A stretch of DNA of 36,676 nt from Candidatus Thorarchaeota archaeon (GTDB taxonomy: Archaea > Asgardarchaeota > Thorarchaeia > Thorarchaeales > Thorarchaeaceae). Shown here piece after piece: positions 31,418 to 36,676 of this stretch. Made by a program: the position numbers and the translations under genes. The notes below the pieces were generated by a model that was not told where the DNA came from, made no database searches, and saw only the letters and a program-made list of their open reading frames with translations. Location of the stretch: the NCBI GenBank assembly GCA_030669595.1, contig DAOVDG010000006.1, positions 1 through 36,676 of the forward strand, given 5' to 3'. Each line of letters starts with the position of its first letter. The first letter of the stretch is position 1.

Positions 31418-31768
31418 ATGGAAATGAGTCTGGATGACATCAGGGAATTCGAATCCGAATTTTCACAGGGCAAGCTCAGGGGTAGAGTGATTGACCTTGA
31501 GAATGGCATACTGCTTCTCTTGTCTGACTCAGAAAGGTTCCGAATCTCTCTCTCAGCTGTGGCAATTCCGCCGTCTCATGGACGTAGAGAACCCGTTTCC
31601 ACTGGCTTTCTCTCGACGGGTCTAGATGCAACGCTTGTACGCACTATAGCTGAAAGAGTTGCAGCATGGACTAATCGGACCTGCATGCTAGTCATCGCGG
31701 TGAATGGTCTGAATAGGGAACTGATGATGGAAATCATTGCAGTTTTGAAGAACTACCTTGTGGCATAA
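31418..31768 (+). CDS. Proteasome assembly chaperone 3-like protein
   Basis: 116 residues. From about residue 27 it follows the layout of eukaryotic PSMG3/PAC3: a strand ILLLLSDSERFRISL, a loop ending EPVSTGFLSTG (PAC3 has a VLTTKVLLG in this place), a helix DATLVRTIAERVAAWTN, a strand MLVIAV and a final helix RELMMEIIAVLKNYL. This comparison is from memory and sequence identity is modest. If right, the protein would dimerise and assist assembly of proteasome alpha rings. No proteasome gene is in the window. GTTTATTACTT near 31382-31392 suggests a short or absent leader. Its end overlaps the zinc-ribbon gene by 35 bases. Confidence 0.5.
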   Translation: MEMSLDDIREFESEFSQGKLRGRVIDLENGILLLLSDSERFRISLSAVAIPPSHGRREPVSTGFLSTGLDATLVRTIAERVAAWTNRTCMLVIAVNGLNRELMMEIIAVLKNYLVA

Positions 31769-31967
31769 GATGTTCAGCAATCTCGCGTACCCACATACCC
31801 GTTTCATCTAGTTCGTGCACGCGATTCAGGTACTCTTGCCAGTCTATCTCAAGTGCGCGCTTCCAATCACCGAACGTAACCCGCAGGTTATCAAGCGCGT
31901 GTCTGTGGTAAATACAGAACTCTGAATCCTCTGCAACTTCACGACCGCATACCGAACACACATTCAC
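31734..31967 (-). CDS. Small zinc-ribbon protein
   Basis: 77 residues. CSVCG followed by EFCIYHRH gives a CxxC-x(n)-CxxH metal site in the first 23 residues, then a conserved helical part with FGDWKRALEIDWQEYL and a C-terminal region WVREIAEHLM. Such small zinc proteins are common in archaea and uncharacterised. The GTG start overlaps the topoisomerase stop as GTGA and is preceded by GGGAGGAA, so it is coupled to topA. Confidence 0.75.
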   Translation of the reverse strand: MNVCSVCGREVAEDSEFCIYHRHALDNLRVTFGDWKRALEIDWQEYLNRVHELDETGMWVREIAEHLMPQGSSSKLQ

Positions 31968-34081
31968 TTGCTCTTTCCTCCCATTTTGCGCTTAACGTGG
32001 CTCTTTCTACGTTTCTCAAGCTCCTCAAGGTCATCCCGGCGGCCAGGACACTCCGCCCAGTTGATGCAGGTTTCCCACGCCTTTCTTCTAGAAGTGATTT
32101 TGATCATCTGATATCCGCAATGAGGACACATCTTGTCTAGTGGAGATATCTCACCGCTTTGGGGCAGTGGGTACGTCTGTTCACATCTCCCCTCCTTATA
32201 GTTCGAGCAGCCTAGAAACCGCTTTCCCGTCTTTGATGAAGATATTATGTTCAGCGTTCCCACATTACAAGTTGGGCATGGTCCAATCTCTTGTTTTTCC
32301 GTCCAGTATCTTTGAAGCCCTCTAACCAAGGTGTTCCCTATTGCCGCTTCCATCACCCTGAACCTCTCCAAAATTCCGAGAAGTTCTGTCTTGGCATCCA
32401 CCAATACTTGCTCTCTATCAGTATTCCCATCTTGGATACCTTCCATCTGTTTCTCAAGATGTCGAGTCAACTCAGCAGACAACACCTCGGGTACATACCG
32501 TTCCAAGGTTTCGAACAGCGCATAGCCCAAAGTCGATAGTTCGAATCTGTCATTCAAGACATATCCTCTTGACCTGACAGAATCAGCAATTCTTGAACGA
32601 GTTGCCTTTGTACCCAAGTTTTCTCTCTCAAGGGCTTTGAGCAGGCTGGAGGGGTTGTAACGCGGAACCGGGGAGGTCTGTTTGTCAGTTACATGTACTG
32701 AGGTGAGTTTTATCGAATCTCCTCTCTCTATCGGTGGAAATTCCTTCTCATTTGTAGTTGCATATGGCTGGTAGAACGCCATCCAACCCTGCTTCAGCAC
32801 TCTGAGCCCTCGAACATGGAATAGATGGTTGTTGCACCTGACGTCAGCCCTGCGGCTCTCCTTGACAGATGGCTCTCCAAAGAGCGCAATGAATCGCCGA
32901 ACGATTAGGTCGAAAACTTTCCTCTCGCTGGGAGTGAGTCGACGAGGGGGTTTAACTCCTGTAGGATGTATCGCTGGATGTGCTGGGTCATTCTTCTTAC
33001 CTTGAACAGGTGTGAGCATTCCGCCATCAAGCACACGTTTGGCTAGAGACCCATATCGCTTGAGTCCGCTGAGTCCATGGAGTATATCCTTCACATCAAT
33101 ACTCACTGGTATCTTCTGACTACTGGTTCTTGGGTACGAAATTAAAGCATCCAAGTAGAGCTTCTGTGCAAGAACAAGCGTTCTACTAGGCTTGAACCCG
33201 AAGTGTCTGTACGACTCTGCTTGGAGACCGCTTAGATTGAACGGAACAGGCGGTCTCTGCGTGCTCTTCTTCTTCCCGATTGAATTGACCTGTGCTTGTT
33301 TCCCCTGAAGTTCACTACCAATTGCATCTGCCTCTTTTTTTATGTCGATTCGTTTCCTAGAGTACTCCAGTTCGATTTTGACTCCGTCGTGGTCACCCAT
33401 GGCCTTTATGGCCCAGAATGGGATCGGCACGAAGAGGTTGATATCCTGCTCTCTTTTCGCCACAAATGCAAGTGCGGGACCCTGAACTCTACCAGTTGAT
33501 ACTATCTTGAACCAGCCTGCAGTGCTCTTGATTGCAAGAGTCAGGGCACGTGTGAGGTTTATTCCATAGAGCCAATCGATCTCATGCCGCACCTGACCCG
33601 CCTCTATTATGGGGAACTCCAACGTTGGTGACATGTTCTCATAGGCATTTTCAAGGTCCTTGGCTGTCAGCGACGAGAAGATCATTCTCTTTGCATTTGC
33701 AGGGTCTGTTCCACACGCATACTTCACAGTCAGATAGCCAATCAAGCTCCCCTCAATGTCGTAATCAGTAGCTACCACAAATTCATCTGCTTCTTTCGCA
33801 AGCCTTTTGATCAGTCGGATGATTGGCTTGATTACAGTCGCTTTCTTGACGATCTCATATTTCGGAACCCACTCTGTTTCGAGTCTAGGATATGTCCACC
33901 CTTTCTCTGTTTGACGGAGATCATACAGGTGCCCTAACGCGTAGGCTACAACGAGGGTGTCCTTACCTCTCTTGAACTCGTAGTATGAAACTCGCCCCTT
34001 CTTGACTTCACTCAAAGGTTCCTGTTGACTCAACGCTTCAGCGATTCGTTTCGCGGCGGTGGGTTTTTCAGAGATAATCAA
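31964..34081 (-). CDS. topA: DNA topoisomerase IA (topoisomerase I/III type)
   Basis: Type IA topoisomerase relaxing negative supercoils through a 5'-phosphotyrosine intermediate. The Toprim domain begins IISEKPTAAKRIA and has the metal motif TDYDIEG; the active-site Tyr is in LISYPRTSS near residue 317. Two C-terminal zinc fingers are visible, CPTC...CSNYKEGRC and CPHC...CINWAECPG. 705 residues. The ORF starts at TTG, immediately upstream of which the frame reads LSRV, so a short extension from a rarer start codon is possible. It is followed by the coupled zinc-ribbon gene. Confidence 0.95.
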   Translation of the reverse strand: MIISEKPTAAKRIAEALSQQEPLSEVKKGRVSYYEFKRGKDTLVVAYALGHLYDLRQTEKGWTYPRLETEWVPKYEIVKKATVIKPIIRLIKRLAKEADEFVVATDYDIEGSLIGYLTVKYACGTDPANAKRMIFSSLTAKDLENAYENMSPTLEFPIIEAGQVRHEIDWLYGINLTRALTLAIKSTAGWFKIVSTGRVQGPALAFVAKREQDINLFVPIPFWAIKAMGDHDGVKIELEYSRKRIDIKKEADAIGSELQGKQAQVNSIGKKKSTQRPPVPFNLSGLQAESYRHFGFKPSRTLVLAQKLYLDALISYPRTSSQKIPVSIDVKDILHGLSGLKRYGSLAKRVLDGGMLTPVQGKKNDPAHPAIHPTGVKPPRRLTPSERKVFDLIVRRFIALFGEPSVKESRRADVRCNNHLFHVRGLRVLKQGWMAFYQPYATTNEKEFPPIERGDSIKLTSVHVTDKQTSPVPRYNPSSLLKALERENLGTKATRSRIADSVRSRGYVLNDRFELSTLGYALFETLERYVPEVLSAELTRHLEKQMEGIQDGNTDREQVLVDAKTELLGILERFRVMEAAIGNTLVRGLQRYWTEKQEIGPCPTCNVGTLNIISSSKTGKRFLGCSNYKEGRCEQTYPLPQSGEISPLDKMCPHCGYQMIKITSRRKAWETCINWAECPGRRDDLEELEKRRKSHVKRKMGGKSK

Positions 34082-34177
34082 GACTCTTGACAGTTTGGCT
34101 CGCCTCTCTCAGATCTGGTGGAATAAACCAGTCCAATCTAGTGATGCCTAGGCTAGTACAAATGTGCATTTCACGAT

Positions 34178-34187
34178 AGTCTTAAAA
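34178..34187 (+). promoter_or_regulatory. TATA box of the OSTC-like gene
   Basis: GTCTTAAAAG centres about 40 bases before the ATG at 34224, predicting initiation near 34210 and a leader just long enough for the GAGGTC ribosome-binding site. Confidence 0.45.
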
Positions 34188-34223
34188 GCAGACCGCCAAA
34201 CGGCACCGTTCGAGGTCGAACAG

Positions 34224-34688
34224 ATGAAACCATGGTGGCCGCGATTCATTGTCAAACCCCGCGTGCGACTTGTTAGGCCGCGTTTCGGAATGCCCGCACG
34301 GCCTCCGGATATTCTCGTATTTGGTGTGTTTTTCTTTGCTATACTGTTCGTTCTCGGCGGAAACATCTACACACTGGTGAAATCCCCCCCTGCCATAGCA
34401 ACTGGGCCAAACAATGAACCCATCATAGTCTACCCCGCCCTCGACGTCCAGCTGGGGCTGGAGGGCATGGTAGCTTCAGTCATCATAATGATTGGCGTCA
34501 TTGGTCTGGGGCTAATCTATTACAGTTCTAGATACGTTTTTCAACCGGGTTACGCAATGCGGCTCATGGCTCTTGGGATGATTATGGCTGGAGGAGCTTT
34601 CCTTATGGTTACCTATCTTATGATGCTGAAATCTCCACCTAGGCAAAGGATCATTCCGATGCTCGAGATGGTCCAAGCTTTAACTTAG
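34224..34688 (+). CDS. OSTC/OST3-like oligosaccharyltransferase membrane subunit
   Basis: 154 residues with a basic N terminus and three membrane helices at about residues 32-50, 78-100 and 112-133. The order of features matches eukaryotic OSTC/DC2: a basic, Pro-containing start, first helix ending GGNIY followed by a SPP loop (GGIIY and EPP in OSTC), a short exposed loop, then GLEGMVASVI (EGLASS in OSTC), a second helix with G-rich centre, a third helix and a closing LKSPP. The thioredoxin domain of OST3/OST6 is absent. OST3-like proteins have been reported in Asgard archaea. It would associate with an AglB/STT3 catalytic subunit not seen here. The ATG with GAGGTC upstream is preferred over the track's GTG. 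Confidence 0.65.
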   Translation: MKPWWPRFIVKPRVRLVRPRFGMPARPPDILVFGVFFFAILFVLGGNIYTLVKSPPAIATGPNNEPIIVYPALDVQLGLEGMVASVIIMIGVIGLGLIYYSSRYVFQPGYAMRLMALGMIMAGGAFLMVTYLMMLKSPPRQRIIPMLEMVQALT

Positions 34689-35393
34689 CACGTGGTATTC
34701 TATCCTGCTGCTCGACATCAGATGCGTCAAGAGCTCTTCTGCAATTTGAAGCTTAATCCTTTTCCGCCTGCTGGCAGGGAAATTCCTTTCGTGATTGGGT
34801 TTTGACCACTTGCCCACAGTTGTCCCGAAATCCATTCCTGCAAGCACTACGCGTCTTGGTGCATTCTGGGCAATGATATGACAGGCTCTATCTCCGTCAG
34901 TGAAGCCACCCCAGAGGAATACATTATCTGTGGGTTCGACCTGGGTGCTTCCCAGTATTTTCCCCAAACTGGGAACGGACTCTCTCACTGTTTCCATGTT
35001 GTCACCATGAGCATGAACAATGGCTAGGGTGCCATGCTCCACTGCTTCCCTAATATGTTCCATTCGCCCATCAAGGTCAGTTACAATAATGTCACAGTTT
35101 AATCCGAAATTCACAAACGCTGATATCGCTCCATCCGCAGCAACGTACACGGCATTGTCAAATTCCTTTGTTTCAGTCACAATTTCAAGATGACGCTCTA
35201 GAGATGGGCCAGCTCCGCATGCTATTATTGTGCATCCAGCAATAATCTCCTTCAGGTCACGAAGTAGTGGTTCAGGATCTATATCCTCAAGCAAGTCTGC
35301 AAGCAGGGCTGTAGCCATGCAGTCTGCTTGAACATCGAGCCCAAGTCTATCAACGATATCCAGATAGAACGGCTTCCACTCTTCCCATCGCAT
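34680..35393 (-). CDS. mptE: 6-hydroxymethyl-7,8-dihydropterin diphosphokinase, MptE-type
   Basis: Archaeal replacement for FolK (DUF115 family), adding diphosphate to 6-hydroxymethyl-dihydropterin for methanopterin or folate synthesis. Motifs: IIACGAGPSLERHL near residue 57, VAADGAISAFVNFG, the metal-binding DIIVTDLDG, AIVHAHGDN and FTDGDRA. 237 residues. It follows folP by six bases on the same strand, which places consecutive pathway steps in one operon. It overlaps the convergent OSTC-like gene by nine bases. Confidence 0.92.
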   Translation of the reverse strand: MRWEEWKPFYLDIVDRLGLDVQADCMATALLADLLEDIDPEPLLRDLKEIIAGCTIIACGAGPSLERHLEIVTETKEFDNAVYVAADGAISAFVNFGLNCDIIVTDLDGRMEHIREAVEHGTLAIVHAHGDNMETVRESVPSLGKILGSTQVEPTDNVFLWGGFTDGDRACHIIAQNAPRRVVLAGMDFGTTVGKWSKPNHERNFPASRRKRIKLQIAEELLTHLMSSSRIEYHVLS

Positions 35394-35399
35394 GTGAAA

Positions 35400-36269
35400 C
35401 TACTCCGCGCTCTCCCGACTCTCGCTTTTTGCAGACAATCTCCTCAGTGCCTTTCCTACTTTCCCAGCAATCTTGCCCTCTTCCACATCGTGTGTACGAA
35501 TCAAATCGGCGCCATTCGCCACAGCTATAGATGTGGCTGCGATGGTTCCCGTGAGTCTCATACTAGGATCTGGCTGATTGAGTAGATCTCCAATGAAAGC
35601 CTTCCTCGAAAGACCAACAAGCACAGGGTGCCCCAGACTGCAGAATCTATCTAGCTCTCTGATGATTTCAAAATCCACCTCTGATGGCTTGCCAAATCCA
35701 ATGCCCGGGTCAATAATGATTCTTTCTTGCGGTATGCCAACAGATAGAGCGGTCTTGATACTCCTCTTAACTGATCGAAAGGACGCCTTTAAAGTCTGAC
35801 AGGAGTTTCCGCAGTCAGCCATCAGCACAATGGGCACGTCACGGTCGGCAACAAGCTTTGCCATTCTCTTGTTTCTGGTAAGTCCCGAAACATCATTCAC
35901 CAATGAAACCCCAATGTCGATAGCAGCTTCCGCGACTTCTGACCGGACTGTGTCTATTGAAACCGGAAGTTTCGTGTTCCGGACAATGCACTCCAGATTG
36001 CTAGTCACTCTCTCAAGCTCAGCTTCAACACTCACCTCGGGAGTACCATAAACTCCTCTTGGTGCAGTTGATGCGCCCCCGACATCAATGATGTCAGCAC
36101 CATCTTGTTCCATGCCATTGATGACCTTGACCAGTTGTTCACTGTTGTCCACGATTGAGTCGCGATAGAATGACTCTGGGGAGAGGTTGATGACACTCAT
36201 GATGCGCAGCGGAAAGCCAGCTCCAACCTTGAGCCCACCTATGTCCACGGTGTGATGCTTCACGACCAA
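35400..36269 (-). CDS. folP: Dihydropteroate synthase family protein
   Basis: Pterin-binding TIM-barrel enzyme, joining a pterin diphosphate to an aminobenzoate unit. Family motifs are MSVINLSPESFYRDS near residue 24, ADIIDVGGASTAPRG, PVSIDTVRSEVAE, LVNDVSGL, IIIDPGIGFGKP and GLSRKAFIGDLL. 289 residues from a TTG; a GTG at 36263 with GAGAGG ten bases upstream is an alternative. It is first in an operon with mptE. Whether the product is folate or a methanopterin-like C1 carrier cannot be told from this gene; the neighbouring gcvT uses such a carrier. Confidence 0.92.
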   Translation of the reverse strand: MVVKHHTVDIGGLKVGAGFPLRIMSVINLSPESFYRDSIVDNSEQLVKVINGMEQDGADIIDVGGASTAPRGVYGTPEVSVEAELERVTSNLECIVRNTKLPVSIDTVRSEVAEAAIDIGVSLVNDVSGLTRNKRMAKLVADRDVPIVLMADCGNSCQTLKASFRSVKRSIKTALSVGIPQERIIIDPGIGFGKPSEVDFEIIRELDRFCSLGHPVLVGLSRKAFIGDLLNQPDPSMRLTGTIAATSIAVANGADLIRTHDVEEGKIAGKVGKALRRLSAKSESRESAE

Positions 36270-36300
36270 GAAACCTCTCGTGCTGAGCGATACAGAAGAA

Positions 36301-36310
36301 GATAAAACCT
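36301..36310. promoter_or_regulatory. TATA-like element in the folP/gcvT divergent spacer
   Basis: GATAAAACCT reads AGGTTTTATC on the other strand. It lies about 40 bases from the folP start and 45 from the gcvT start and is the only A+T-rich element of this kind in the 77-base spacer. Confidence 0.35.
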
Positions 36311-36346
36311 AGCTCATTTCGAGTGAGCTTGAATGACTTGGAGTTA

Positions 36347-36676
36347 ATGACCTTGAATGACAAGCTCCGCCGACCTCAGCTATTCGAATGGCACAAAGCG
36401 CATGGAGATGTAGTTCCGTTTGCGGGCTGGGAGATGCCCGTTCGATTCACGGACATACGAGAGGAGCATTTTGCCGTAAGAGAAAATGTGGGGATTTTCG
36501 ACATCACAAACATGTACAGATTCTTCATTAGAGGTCCTCAGGCAGCACAATTTCTGCAGACAGTCACCACAAATAACGTGAATAAACTGAAGGTGAACGG
36601 AGGGCACTACACGACCTGTCTGAACGAACAGGGTGGGACACATGATGATCTCATGCTCTATCGAATTGGAGAACAT
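36347..36676 (+). CDS. gcvT: Glycine cleavage T-protein (aminomethyltransferase), 5' part
   Basis: Partial: 110 codons, cut by the window end and therefore missing from the ORF track. It starts MTLNDKLRRPQLFEWH after a TTGGAG ribosome-binding site. The N-terminal family features are present: FAGWEMPVRFTDIREEH near residue 28, VRENVGIFDITNMYR and RGPQAAQFLQTVTTN, then CLNEQGGTHDDLMLYR. In the intact family the protein transfers the aminomethyl group of the H-protein to tetrahydrofolate or a related pterin. Its divergent position from the pterin genes folP-mptE gives a shared C1-carrier theme. Confidence 0.93.
   Translation, partial: MTLNDKLRRPQLFEWHKAHGDVVPFAGWEMPVRFTDIREEHFAVRENVGIFDITNMYRFFIRGPQAAQFLQTVTTNNVNKLKVNGGHYTTCLNEQGGTHDDLMLYRIGEH

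Noticed and set aside
1-36676. CRISPR arrays, insertion sequences, rRNA genes, prophage genes
   Set aside because: No regularly spaced repeats, transposase or integrase sequences, terminal inverted repeats or rRNA segments were seen on either strand.

Overview
This 36.7 kb window looks like chromosomal DNA of an archaeon, most plausibly an Asgard archaeon (Thorarchaeia-like; that rank is my inference). The archaeal assignment is secure: aIF5B, eukaryote-type ribosomal proteins (eL8, eS28, eL24, eL18, uL13, uS9, uS2), Rpo3 and Rpo10, Elf1, PolD large subunit, a three-OB RPA, RadB, XPD with Fe-S cysteines, glycerol-1-phosphate dehydrogenase, CDP-archaeol synthase and the archaeal mevalonate route. 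The Asgard suggestion rests on an Arf-like small GTPase, a membrane protein resembling the eukaryotic oligosaccharyltransferase subunit OSTC/OST3, and a small protein resembling proteasome assembly chaperone 3.

Layout. (1) 1-4.8 kb: translation cluster rpl7ae-rps28e-rpl24e and infB on the minus strand with ndk inverted between them, then egsA for the lipid backbone. (2) 4.8-5.3 kb: a non-coding stretch with several hairpins, then the Arf-like GTPase. (3) 5.9-8.9 kb: the rpoD-rpl18e-rpl13-rps9-rpoN-rps2 operon with a TATA box and a leader hairpin. (4) 8.9-12.8 kb, minus strand: mevalonate kinase, UbiD-type anhydromevalonate phosphate decarboxylase and the two subunits of phosphomevalonate dehydratase (aconitase X), a complete lower archaeal mevalonate branch coupled by overlapping starts and stops. 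(5) 12.9-19.3 kb, more accessory in character: an orphan cytosine-C5 DNA methyltransferase overlapping a SPOUT-like gene, a DUF362 protein, tRNA-Pro(CGG) with a 31-nt intron in the D loop, a SWIM zinc-finger protein, a membrane-anchored exoprotein, and a minus-strand cluster of very small proteins leading into an EngB-type GTPase, then Elf1. (6) 19.3-22.5 kb: a Cys-containing winged-helix protein with a cysteine desulfurase, and RPA convergent to it. (7) 22.7-29.4 kb: PolD large subunit divergent from RPA, a four-CBS protein, CarS, RadB, and a RuvC/RNase H-fold protein divergent from RadB. (8) 29.4-36.7 kb: XPD helicase, PAC3-like protein, zinc-ribbon protein, topoisomerase IA, OSTC-like protein, MptE and FolP for pterin synthesis, and the 5' end of gcvT, which runs off the window.

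Genes are packed tightly. Internal operon genes have Shine-Dalgarno sequences or 4-nt stop/start overlaps. Several first genes (RPA, RadB, the RuvC-like gene, CBS, the winged-helix gene) have a TATA-like element about 25 nt before the start codon and so look leaderless. Most convergent pairs end within about 10 nt of each other; two share overlapping stop codons. I see no CRISPR array, insertion sequence, rRNA or prophage. The most interesting items are the intron-bearing tRNA-Pro, the PAC3-like and OSTC-like proteins, the perfectly centred CTTAAG promoter between radB and the RuvC-like gene, and the cluster of tiny proteins upstream of EngB.
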